From Isoetes taiwanensis (taxonomy: Eukaryota; Streptophyta; Lycopodiopsida; Isoetales; Isoetaceae), in NCBI GenBank assembly GCA_021234155.1, contig JAJEKV010000002.1, positions 41,589,203-41,653,202 of the forward strand: DNA of 64,000 nucleotides, written 5' to 3'. A program made the position numbers and the translations under genes. The notes under the pieces were generated by a model. It did not search any database and was not told where the DNA came from. It saw only the letters and a program-made list of their open reading frames with translations. Within the stretch, counting starts at the first letter, position 1, and each line of letters begins with the position of its first letter. Shown here in pieces: positions 43,005 to 53,848 of the stretch.

Positions 43005-43300
43005 TGTTATTCTGGAAATAAGCTCCTACTTGCTCGTGAAGGCAAAAGTGTATCCGGAATACACATTTGCTTTACAGTGAAAGCAAAAGTGTATTTCGGA
43101 ATATACTTTTGCTTTCACAGTAAAATAAAATTGTATTCCGGAATACACTTTTGCCTTCACGGTGAAAGCAAAATTATGTATTCCGGAATACACTTTTGCT
43201 TTACAGTGACGGAATACACTTTTGCTTCACGAGCAAGCAGGAGCGTATTCGGGAATACACTTTTGCAATATCTCCATGGTGTTTGGGTATTCCGAAATAC
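43005..43300. repeat. Foldback array of GTGTATTCCGGAATACAC palindromes in an intron
   Basis: The methyltransferase intron 42981-43338 holds seven copies or part copies at about 43042, 43083, 43127, 43168, 43210, 43241 and 43287. Outer arms GCTCCTACTTGCTCGTGAAG (43022-43041) and its inverse at 43225-43244 match at 19 of 20 bases, so the whole block can fold on itself. The same core occurs in intron 1 (42681-42696) and twice in the last intron (50577-50589, 50598-50610). Confidence 0.9.
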
Positions 43301-43588
43301 AGTGCTCACTAATTTTCTTTTTTTTTGTTGTCTTCCAGCCAAAAAAATGATATTACGTGCCAGACATGTTTAATGGAGCAGTTGAACGTGGACAGCTGGG
43401 AGAGGTATAAAGAGCTCTATCTCATTGCTACATCCGACGAGCGTATTATTCAATACGCTTCAAATTTTGAGGGCTGGGTACGTCGCCTTCCTGTTATTAA
43501 CGTTTTTTTCTTTGTGCTGATGGCGTGACTTTATTTACTAACAGAGCAAGAAGAAGAACAAGGACCTACGATTTATGCACCTGGTAAG

Positions 43589-43601
43589 AACAGCCAGAGA
43601 G
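43589..43601 (+). repeat. 13-bp target duplication of LINE-1, left copy
   Basis: AACAGCCAGAGAG here equals 50114-50126, right after the A-tail. Joining the flanks restores the methyltransferase exon frame (LVRTARE|ERTLADRR). Confidence 0.92.
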
Positions 43602-44033
43602 AGGCTAGATTTGTGGCGAGATCGACACGATGGCGGTTGGCGGTGGCACTCCGATTTTTTCTGAGCGCAAGCACAGAGCGCCATGGTAAGGGTATTTGTG
43701 ATCCTGGTGCAAGGGGATCGGCACTCGTGTGGTTGGCTTGAAGGAGAGCCTAATGAATTATGAAATTCACTGGTTATGCAGCAATTTTTTCCTGATCATC
43801 TTTTCACCTCCATTTTCTCTGATAGCCTTGACGAGCCGGTTCTTGCTGAGGAATCTTGGTTAGGAGAATTTGTGGGGGATAGAAACGCTGTTGCCACTGG
43901 TGTCTTTTGGGTTTTTTGTGACTGGCATATTGGGAAAATTTCAGTTAGAATCTATTTATAATCATAAAAATAAAAAGTTGAAAATGCAATACAACAAAAT
44001 TGGTTAGCAATAGTTGAGTTGGATTAGTTAGCA

Positions 44034-45667
44034 ATGGAAAGACAAAAAAATATACCAGACAATTGGAAGGATGGTCAGATTTTGGATTCTGAACAGGATG
44101 ACTTAGCAATGATTGCCAAAAGGATGTCTGTCATGTCAGACATCGAAAAGAAGAAACTGGTACAAATATTAATGGATTTGGGCTCTGCAAAAGGACAGAA
44201 TTTAGCGGGCAATACTAATGGTGGGTTGGTAAAGGAAAAGGAAGCTGAAAGGAACTCCGACCATCTGGTGGCCTTCGACGATTGTTTTACTTACCTGACG
44301 GAACCAGAGTTGGAGAAGACGAACGTAAGCATGGTGGCGACGAGGCAACAGCTGGGGATGGGTGCTGTTCAGAGGCAGCAAAATATTGTGAAGCCAATCC
44401 TGGAGCATTTGAATAATTTACAAGAAGAGGAGGCCGGGATTGTTGCGCAAAGGACAAAGCATGCCACAGTAAAATCCTGAAAAACCCATTTGTGGAAGCT
44501 AGATTAAAACAAATGGCTAATCGAGCAGTAATCGGCTGTGTTAGACATGAGGGAGTGAAACTCCCAATGATAAGAGCCGAGCTTGAGAAACTAATTGACA
44601 ATGTCTCAATTTCAAAAATCTACTGGCTTGATTTCCCTTTTTTTATTGTGGAGTGTGGGAATGAAATATCTGTCAAAATGCTGCTCAAGCAGGGCACAAT
44701 TACAAAAGCCAACACTCAAATTTTCTTTCAAAGGTGGTATCCGGCCTTTGTTCCCCGTGATATTAAGCAGCTCTTTCACCCTGCATGGACCTCAGTTCAA
44801 GGCCTTAGCCCAATTTACTGGAGTGAGGAAATATTGAAAAATCTGTTTCAGGAGTTGGGAGATTTCATTGGTATGGAGACAATGCCGGATCAGCCCCCGA
44901 GAGTTTAAGTTCAATTGGACCTTCTCAAGCCAATTCCTGAGCGAATTGACTATTGTGATTATTTTGGTTTACAAAAATGCCTTCCCTTACAGTGGCGAGG
45001 AATTCCTACCCCCTGTAGTGCATGTGGTATCAGATTGCATGGGGGAGGAGTTTGTAGAGGCTTTGTGGATAGGAAAATGAATTTGGAGCCCCCTAATCAG
45101 TGGATTACCCCTTATAAAAAACCTTCTCCGGCCCCTAAAAAGAAAAATGTCAATGGAAGTGTGAAGAGGAAGGCCCGTAAGCAGAAAATTAGAGAGGAGC
45201 GGGAAAAAGCAGAGCAAAACTTGCTGGCTCAGAAAAAAGGGAAAATGACCTGGATTAGGAAATCTGAAGAAGGGAGTGTAAAGGTATTGAACAGAGGAAT
45301 CACTATCAGGGAGCCTTCTTCGGGAAGGAGCTCACCTACTTCTCCTTCTCCTGCACGGGAAAAGGGGGAATGTTCACATAAAATTTCTGATTTTCCTGTT
45401 CAGAATCTCTTCCCGGGTCGAGCTGAGCCTCAATTGGAAGGAACTGGTGAGCTTTTTAGGCAACAACCAGTGTCTTTGAACCAACAAGCTGATAAGAATG
45501 AAGATTCTGGTGAGCTTTTTAAGCAACAGCCAGAATCCCCCGGACGAATTGTGCCTTCCCCCTCAAGCACTATTTTGAATGATCATCAGGACACAGATGC
45601 TGCTGTGAGTGGTTCTATTGAGGGAATTCTCCCTACCAATGATATTATCATGCCATCCCCTTCATAA
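44034..45667 (+). pseudogene. LINE-1 ORF1: DUF4283-like RNA-binding protein
   Basis: ATG 44034 starts an acidic/Gln-rich N-terminus. A frame step near 44470 leads to NPFVEARLKQMANRAVIGCV ... WLDFPFFIVECGN ... RWYPAFVP, the DUF4283-type nucleic-acid-binding domain of plant LINE ORF1. A TAA at 44906 interrupts the frame, followed by WRGIPTPCSACGIRLHGGGVC (zinc-knuckle-like) and a Lys-, Pro- and Ser-rich tail to 45667. In live elements it would coat the LINE RNA. Confidence 0.85.
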
Positions 45668-45774
45668 CCTGGTGTTGACGAGTTTTATGTTCCACAGACA
45701 TCTAGGAAAAAGCATAAAAAAGTGGTCCTCTTTAATTTGGATGGGCCTGCCTCTAACACAAGGAACAAATCTTT

Positions 45775-48700
45775 ATGAAGATTGTTTGCTGGAATCTAAG
45801 AGGTATAAAGGGTCCTTTGAAGAGAAAAAGGGCTCTCATAGCAATTCAAGAAATGAAAGCTGATATCATTTTATTGCAGGAGCATAGACTTCCCTCCTTT
45901 GAATCCTCAAAATTGGGGGACTGGATCTGTCCAGAAAGTAGCTCTACCTGGGCTGCAGCCAATGGTACCAAGGGTGGAATCTGCACAATTTGGAAAGGGT
46001 TCCCCTCTTCTGGTTCTTATGTGTCCCTCTCAGGCAGATGGTCTGTCAGGTTTCTTAGCATCAAGGGATATCTGGTTGGAATAATCAATGTGTACGCCTC
46101 AATAGAACCCCATGAAAAGGAAATGCAATGGAAGGAAATGAGGATTTGGATTGAGCCGCAAAATCAGGTGAATAACTGGCTGCTAGCAGGAGACTTTAAT
46201 AACACTCCCCTTTGGGATCAAAAGCTTGGGAAAAAACTAAACATGACAAAAAATGAGAGATGTGAATGAGATAAATTGGTTGGCAATTTTATATATCACC
46301 CCCCCTCCTCATCAGCTACCTATTCTTGGAGTAACAAAAGAAAGAGGCCCGAAAGAACATTCTGTCTGTTAGACAGATTCTATACTTTCTCAGCTGGCTT
46401 AGACTTATGGGATCAGGTCCTCATTAAGTCAGATTGCAGCAACTCCATCTCTGATCACTTTCCACAAGTCTTAGAGACACTTGCATATACCTCTCGGGCT
46501 GTTAAGATGAGCACCCCTTTCAAGTTTAATGTTCAGCTTTTGCAAGTTGAGCAATTTTGTTCTCAATTGAAAGAATACTATTTATCTCTTCCTAAAATTG
46601 GAAATAGTAGGTCTATGACTGGATTTGTGCAGAAATTGAAAACTTTGAAGGATTGGATTAAGAAATGGGGTAAGGATTGGGCAGAAAAGAAGAAGAAACA
46701 AAAAAATGAAATTTATGCTGAAATGAAAAAGGTAAGAGAATCTTTGTTTCTTGATAAAGACAACCAGACCCTGCAGGACCTGGAAGATCAATTGGAAATT
46801 AAGGTCAAACATGTCGAGGAATTGGAAGCTCAATCTTTGGCTATCAGAAGTAAGTGTCAATATGTTAATTTAATGGACAAAGTAGTTCCTCATTTTTCTT
46901 TAGGGCTGCTAAGAGTCGAATTATCAATAATGGCATCATTTCAGTCCAAGATGAGCAGAGCAAAGTCATTCAAGGTCAACAAGGAATAAAGAGTTTTTTT
47001 GCTCAGAGATATCAGGAGTTGTTTGATAAGCAACCCCTACTCAGTCAGATATTGAGCAATTCTTCAGCATGGTTGACTCTGACTCTAACTCTCCACCAGT
47101 CAATAATGAGGCCCTTGTGGCTATTCCACAAAAACAGGAAATTCTCCTCACTTTGAATTCGATGGCTTCTGGAAAAAGCCCAGGCCCTGATGGCTTCCCC
47201 CCAGAATTCTTCAGAGAATTTTGGGATGTGATGCTGGATGATATAACAACCTTTATACAAGGGGCTTGGCAGGCAGATAGTTTGCATCCTGCAATTAATG
47301 CTGGACTTATTGCATTGGTTCCTAAAGTGGATCAGTCTGTGGCCTTCTCTGATTGAAGGCCAATTTCTTTGACCAACACCACTTATAAAATCTTGACCAA
47401 AATATTAGCAAATAGGGTCAAGCCTGCTTTGAAAAGTATTATTAATCCTCTCCAGACTGCCTTTCTCCCTGGAAGGAGCATTCTTGATAATTTTATTGGG
47501 GCATATGAAGGATTACACTGGAACAATCTCATTAAACAGAATTGTATGCTCTTAAAGCTTGATTTCAAAAGGGTTTTTGACACCATTAATTGGGATTTCT
47601 TACACAAGGCTATGGAGTTTCCTGGTTTTTCATAGCAGGTAATGAATCTGGTCCTTGCTTTTAATAAGGATGCCAGACCTACAGTCTTGGTTAATGGCTG
47701 CTCCTCCTTTTTCCCTTGTAAAAGAGGAGTGAGGCAAGGGTGCACTTTCCCCTTACCTTTTCCTTATAGTTGCTGAGATGGTGACCAAGGTTACACTCAA
47801 ACTTCAGCAAAATGGACAGATCAAAGGCCTTCAGATGCCAAATGAAGGTAAGCCTCTATCTTTGATGCAGTATGCTGATGATACATTTATTTTTCTAGAG
47901 GATGACGGGAAAAATATCTTCACCTTCTTATCTGCTATGGAGATCTTTGGCAAAGCTTCAGGTGTGTTATTAAATAGATCCAAATGTACTATTCTTTTGG
48001 ACTCCACTGAGAACAAAATTGCAGATATCTCAATTTTGGAAAAAGGTATGGCCACCAAACTGTTGGGTCTTCCTCTTGCACCAGATATGAGTCTCCATGG
48101 TCTTTGGTCTCCCATCACAAACAAGATTAAGAGGAAATTTATGATGTATTCTGCTTCTCTTTCCTCGGCAGGTAGGGTGGAAATTGTCAATACGGTAATT
48201 GCCAGCACACATATTTACTTCTCATCTGCAATTGTGGCAGATAAGGCAACTTATGGGGAAATTCAGACTGCCATTAGGAAATTCATTTGGCAGGGAGATT
48301 ACAAAGTTGCTTGGTAGAATCTCATTACTCCAAAGGATTCTGGAGGCCTTGGCTGCAAGGACCTTTTCAAGCAAGCACAGGCCCTAGCTGCAAAGTTGAT
48401 CTGGTGTGCTCTTTGTTTTTCTCATAATTCTCCTGCTATGGCCTTCAGGTACTGGATCCAGCAATCTAAGCCTGTGGGAAGCAATTCAATTCATCACCAG
48501 CTTCCAGACTCGGCTTTTTACCAACTAACAACAGGTTCCCACACATCTTCTATCATGAGACGACTTTTGGAGGCATGGAATGAAGTCTCCATTGTTTTCA
48601 TGCAGATGACTTTCACAAGGTAAGCTCCAATTTCCATTTCTTTTGGCATCACAATTTGCTTCCTACAGAGGCAGGGTGTTTGACCCTCAAACATCCAAGG

Positions 48701-49867
48701 AAATACAAAGAATGGAGTGACGCAGGTTTTAAATCTATTGCCGACCTCAGATGCAATGGAAGATGGCTTACCTGGCAGGAAATGGCAACAAAAATTAGTG
48801 ACACACAGGTAAACAAGAAGATTTTTTCTTCCATCTCTCTATCCCTGAGCAATTGGAAAGATTCACCAGTCCCTATTTCATGGAGCTGTGAAGGGAAAAC
48901 GAATTATAGTGTGTCCAGAATCTACAGAATGATCATCCAACCCTCAGATCTCAAGGTCACTCCAAAATGGGGATGTTCACAGCAAGAGGCAATCAAAGTA
49001 ATCATTGATGGTTGGCAGGCCTATTGTGCAAAAAAGATCCTCTTATTCAGATGGTTACTGTCGAACCAGAGTCTGTCCACCAATGACAGAATAGCAAAAT
49101 ATAAGGCAACTCATTCCAATATCTGCCCTTTGGGCTGCCAGCTTCCAGAATCCAATTTGCATGTTTTTCAATGCCCTCGACTTCTACCTTTTTGAATCTG
49201 GGCCCAAAACCTCTGTATGGCCACTCCTGATTCTTCCTCCCAGGAATTCTTTATCTTCTTGAATTTCCCAAGTGCCTTCTGTGGTACTTTGAGAACTCTA
49301 GCCCTTTGGTCCATTTGGAAGCATCGAAACAGAATCCTTCATGATCAAAAAGCATTCAACCTTAATTGGATCAAAGCCTGTTTTCAATCCTTACTGGTCG
49401 AGACTGCTATAGCTCATAGAAGATGCAAGGGCTCAGCATATGACAAAAATTGGGATTCTCTTGGGAATTACCATGGTTTTTATGCTTTTTTCAAATTGAC
49501 TATTTCTGATGTTGATGTTGACAATGACAGATTTTGTGACCGAGCATTATGACATGGTCATCCCCCCTAGCCGTTGGAGATATTATCCGAAGCCGACCTT
49601 GAGCAGTGGACAAGGGAACAAATTAAAGCCAAGATGATTACTCTGAAGCAGCACATCTGGACTCAGACGGCTCTTGGAGTCATTCTGGAGTATGAGGATC
49701 TTTGGTGGTGGAACGATCATTTTGCTGCCAAATGGGAAGACCATTTTGATATTACTTCGGAAATCATGCTGCAATTCATGGTCCACACCCCTTTGGATTA
49801 TGAGCTTGAGATAGTATTCCATATTGTGCAAGTCGATCCACTGGAGTTTGCCCTGGGCTATGAATAG
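45775..49867 (+). pseudogene. LINE-1 ORF2: endonuclease, reverse transcriptase, zf-RVT
   Basis: The AP-type endonuclease opens MKIVCWNLRGIKG, with QEHR, LLAGDFNNTP and SISDHFP giving the catalytic set. A stop at 46267 (TGA) and frame changes near 46990 and 47750 interrupt it. RT runs from SGKSPGPDGFPPEFFR through LKLDFKRVFDTINWDFL, RGVRQGC and the intact catalytic YADD (47871-47882). The zf-RVT domain (WLLSNQSLSTNDRI ... CPLGCQLPESNLHVFQCPR) ends near 49195; C-terminal residues follow to 49867. It would nick the target and copy the RNA there. Confidence 0.92.
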
Positions 49868-50113
49868 GGAATTGGAGGTCCGATTTTCTCTTTTAAACTA
49901 TTACAGGCATCTGACACTCTCTTTTTAATCAGTTGGTACAGCTAATTTTGCTTATCTAACTGTGATGTGCTTCTTTTTCAGTCCCTTCTTTGGGCTAAGT
50001 AAGCATTGCAAAGGTTTATTTTTTCCTTTGCAACTGCTGTATATATTCATGTAATCTTTCTTTTGCATGTAATATCAAATCTGCCTTAACCTCAAAAAAA
50101 AAAAAAAAAAAAA

Positions 50114-50126
50114 AACAGCCAGAGAG
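50114..50126 (+). repeat. 13-bp target duplication of LINE-1, right copy
   Basis: AACAGCCAGAGAG follows the A-tail and equals 43589-43601. Confidence 0.92.
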
Positions 50127-51599
50127 GAGAGGACTCTAGCGGACAGGCGGATTGTAGATGTTGAGTCGTCCCTCCACGTTTGACCAAAATAACTTTTTTT
50201 CCATCGTTCATGGGGACTGCACGAAGTTGCCTGGAACGATAAAGCCATAAGATTTTACCTTGTTCATAGCAGACGTGCCATATGGTTTTAAGCTGAAGGA
50301 TAGCCGCTACGACGACCAGCTTTTTAAGAACTCAGAGTTTAATGCTTTCGGCGACGGTATTAAGCAGGTTACCATAGCAAAGCACTGGCGTCTTGTTGTG
50401 TTCCACTCTAGCATGCAATCCGGACTTGTGGAAGCTACGTTCAAGAACCACTTCGGTTCTCCTGTGCAAGCCGGTTATGAAAATATGGTCTGGTGAGTCT
50501 TTAAATCTCGAATGCAATTGAAGCGTTCTTTCTTTCAAGTTTTGAATCATGGTTGTAATTGTAACTCGTCATTTTCTATTCTGGAATACGTACTTCCTAT
50601 TCTGGAATACTATCTTGCAGGTACAAAACTAATATTAACTACCATGGTGGAGGACTGAGGCTGCTGAGCAAGGTTGAATATCTCCATGTAGCTTACTGGA
50701 GTTTCGACGGGAAGCGCACCATGGAGCATTTCAACACAGCAGCCTGCCAAAATTTTTCTAATGTCCTAGAGTTCCCAGCAGTATTACAGAAGCTACAGGA
50801 CCCAAGTGCACAAGGCAGAATTGTCAATCATTACCAGAAGCCACAGAAGCTAATTAACCATCTTCTGGATATGTTCTCACGTCCAGGAGATTGGGTCCTT
50901 GATGCTTTCTCTGGCTCTGGTACAACAATAGCATGTGCACTTAAAAAGGGCCGCAATTGTGTTGCTGTTGACATCGATAAAGAGGCTGTAAACTTTATCA
51001 AGATGAGGTTGTCTGCCTTACCAACTCTACCAGATGAAAATCAAGAGTTAAGTGCCAAATCATCATCAGATTTTTCCAAGATGACATCCTCAAAGATACA
51101 ACCCCCTTTTACAAGCTCTCTGGAAGATGAAGCTGCCTTTGCAGAGCTCAAAGAAGTAGCTCTAGCTACTATTCCTGAAGAGACTGTAGACACCAGTAAA
51201 GATGAAACAGTGACAAAGGAGCAAACTGCAGGGAAGGACCAACCTGGGACAAGCAAACAACATACTGAGGACTTTGATTTAGACCTCTGACTTATCTTCT
51301 GCTAAATTATTTATTATTGGCTACAAAATACTGCCAAATTTGATGTACTTAATGGAATTAATAAAAAAATTATTCTTATTTCTACCTTTTTTGGATGTCT
51401 TCGAATTCCTAGTGAAATTCCTGGTGTATTAATGTCTGGAATTTTGCCATTTTCAAGTGCTCTTTTTTACAAATGCAAGATCATCACTTCAAAAGAACCT
51501 AAAATGCACGATAAAATATTCTGTTCCACTTGAAATCCCCAACTTCTCTTGAAAATGATCAATTTTTAAATCCTGGTGTTTTTTTTAAGGGAATCTTTA

Positions 51600-51898
51600 A
51601 AACGGGAGTGATGCAACACTCCCGTTTAATTTGCAATAATGTTATGGTTAGAACATGACGGTATCGGGCATATATTGTCATACATATTCAATTTCTAACC
51701 CACGCTAAGTTACAAGAGTCACCGAAAACTCCCAACTAATAAGAACATGACATTTTACCATCCAAAGCAAGGCATTCAAAGCAATCATGTGCTAGGAGAG
51801 CAAAATTCTAAAGTTGTTGTCGGCTAACTGATCATATTGTATAGGGGTAACCTATCTGGGACCCCTTTCTGTTCTGGGACCAGATCGGTTACCCCTAC
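51600..51898. repeat. Two hairpins in the spacer 51291-52477
   Basis: AAACGGGAGTG faces CACTCCCGTTT around a short loop (51600-51627, nearly perfect). AGGGGTAACC at 51843 faces GGTTACCCCT at 51889-51898, with similar sequence extending inwards on both arms. The rest of the spacer is AT-rich and shows no gene. The hairpins may be MITE remnants or folded RNA. Confidence 0.7.
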
Positions 51899-52477
51899 AA
51901 TATCATAATCGGGGAGCTGAATCATCTCAGTATTTTTGTCTGATCTCTAACCTGCGCAGCCGGTGATGCAGAATCGAAGAACTCAACTGCAATTCCGTGT
52001 TCTTGGCTGAGTCGACGTGGGCGCATCAGAATGCACCACCGGAATAGAATGCGACCCGATTATGATATTGTTATAATAAATCCCATTTGATAACGGAAAG
52101 GTAGATCCCATATTGTTTGTGCTGCTAAAGGAAAACGTGATAGATAGGATCGAATAGTGCAGTAAACATTTAATGCATGGGAGACACCACTCCACCTTGC
52201 GTACTAGTTTTGAATCAATTGTGTCCAGCCAGATTGATCAGGACATTGACAAATTTTCCCAATCTGATAAATTCTGTTGAAATCTAGAGCTTGTATCAGC
52301 GCCAAATCTGGGTACGAGGCATTGATTAGACAATGAATACAACTGCTGCACTGTTTCCTTCGTCACCATATTTAATTCTAACAAACTTAGAAAAACGGAA
52401 ATTTGGCAGATCTGAGAGAGGAGGAATTCAAAACACAACTGTAACAATTACAAAATCGAACCAATGGGTGCTATAGA

Positions 52478-53848
52478 TTAACAAAAATTGGCAGATCTGA
52501 ATCGGAGGGGATACATGAAGGAATTAGAGTATTCAAATCGGATGATATCTCCGCGGGGAAGAGCGCTGCCGCTGTTAACGATACAATCATCGAATGCGAG
52601 GCGTTTGAATAGATTGGGATTGACAATTTGTGAAGATGCAAACCAGCCACAATGAAAATGTATATCAGAAGGGGCACAATCGGCCATGCAACTATTTACT
52701 ATTTCCACAACGTATTCAGGAATTCCAGAAGAACCCACATGCCCCTGCCTCTGCGAAATGCCAATATCTTTCTCTGTGCATTCATCTGAAAAAATAAAAA
52801 AACACAGATCCATCAAAACCCAAAAAACCCACAAAATTTAAACCGAAACAGAGTAAAAGACCAAAATTTAGTATCAGGACCTTCGCAGATCTAGCAAAAC
52901 TGTGCCGATTTGAATCTTAGAGGGTACATGAAGGAGTTAGCATACTGGAAACGAATAATCTCGCCATGTTTGAGAGGTCTGCCGTTGTTAAGCAGGCAAT
53001 CGTCAAAAGAAATTCGTCGGAATGCGTTTGGATTTACAAGAGGGGCCGAGGCAAACCAGCCACAGAAAAGGTGAATGTTTTTTGGCGCACATTCGGACAT
53101 GCATGTGTTCACTATCTGGACAACGTACTGTGGCATGCCGGAGTTAGTACTATCCCGACCTTGGGATATGCTGATGTCTTTGTTTGAACACATATCTGCA
53201 AACAAAACCATCCGCCATTTTAAACCGGTTTCACATATAGGAAATTTCTTCATTTTTAAACCGGTTTCATAGAATTTTTCTTGGCCCAATCTCTGGCGTA
53301 TTTAATCCATCTATCACAGCTCTAGATTGTTGGGTTTATTCACTACATATCAGCTCATCCTTACATGAATTTATTGGCTCAATCAGTCTCTCGTTCCGTC
53401 AATCTGTTGCTAAGGATTTTGATGGGTTCAATTTCAAAAATGTGCTTTTCATGCAATATACTGCTGAATTGAATTCTATGCGCTTACTTAGCCCTGCATT
53501 TTTGAAAAGGGTTTTGTTTATCGACTTACTTTTGAGTAGTATTCTTCGATTCAAGCCCCTTTTCCTTGCCGTTTCGCCATTACTCGACCTGGATATTAAT
53601 ACATCTCCATTTCTGTGCCCTTGTTCTGCTCCAGAAACCCAAAATTTGGTAGAAATTTGTAAAGCCTTGATTGCTTCTGCACCCACAAAATAAAAAGCCT
53701 AAAAATCAGCCCAAATCCCTGCTCAATCTGGAAAAAACAGTGCGTAGATTTAAGCAATACCTTGATGGCGGAAGAAGATCCCGAATGCGATCAACAGAAC
53801 ACACATGCACATCAATGTCAGAGAAGAAATGAAATTAGGGGAGGCCAT
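52478..53848 (-). CDS. TPD1-like secreted cysteine-rich protein with two tandem terminal exons
   Basis: TPD1 is an apoplastic ligand of the EMS1 receptor kinase that sets cell fate in anthers; homologues occur outside flowering plants. Exon 1 (53848-53761) encodes a signal peptide (MASPNFISSLTLMCMC, VLLIAFGIFF). Exon 2 (53676-53530) encodes a basic spacer ending RRILLK and has donor AAAA|GTAAGT. Then come two alternatives in the same phase: exon 3a (53195-52891) or 3b (52785-52478). Each encodes a whole TPD1 domain with six Cys (for example VNTCMSECAPKNIHLFCGWF, FDDCLLNNGRPLKHGEIIRF, QYANSFMYPL) and its own stop. Products are 179 or 180 residues. Splice sites are inferred by eye. 3a and 3b are probably a tandem duplication. 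It could also be two genes if another first exon exists. Confidence 0.8.

Larger units (their letters stand above)
43602..50113 (+). mobile_element. LINE-1: near full-length plant L1-type retrotransposon
   Basis: A 6.5-kb element with 5' UTR (43602-44033), ORF1, ORF2, 3' UTR and a poly-A tail (50094-50113), flanked by the 13-bp duplication AACAGCCAGAGAG. It lies in the same orientation as the interrupted gene. Both ORFs carry only a few lesions and the duplication is intact, so the insertion is comparatively young. Confidence 0.95.
41477..51290 (+). pseudogene. ParB-like / beta-order DNA amino-methyltransferase gene, split by a LINE
   Basis: Exons read by splice sites and frame: 41477-42667 (5' limit uncertain), 42751-42980, 43339-43477, 43545-43601 continuing at 50127-50492 once the LINE is removed, 50621-51290. 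Exon 1 has a charged linker with PKKRKV (41897-41914), a classical nuclear import signal, then a ParB-like domain (QVRKIYADHLRNLKDRI, HVAPIVVLVD, FGGDHSFKARRQLY, NTHNADNE). After the LINE come FIADVPYGF (methyltransferase motif IV position), YHGGGLRL, then HYQKPQKLINHLL (motif X) and VLDAFSGSGTT (motif I, SAM binding). The IV-before-I order is the beta class, usually N4-cytosine or N6-adenine. Three stops (42614, 42754, 50248) and a frame step near 50171 mark it as broken. Target base and role are unknown. The apparent start is TTG, so an upstream exon is probably missing. Confidence 0.75.

Noticed and set aside
43602-50113. LINE-1 as an intronic insertion tolerated by the methyltransferase gene
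   Set aside because: The flanking codons join in frame inside one exon, so the insertion is exonic and disruptive.
42614-50250. Alternative genetic code (UAR = Gln) in the whole genome
   Set aside because: PRP8 ends with TAA, has no in-frame UAR and uses CAA/CAG for Gln throughout, so the host uses the standard code.
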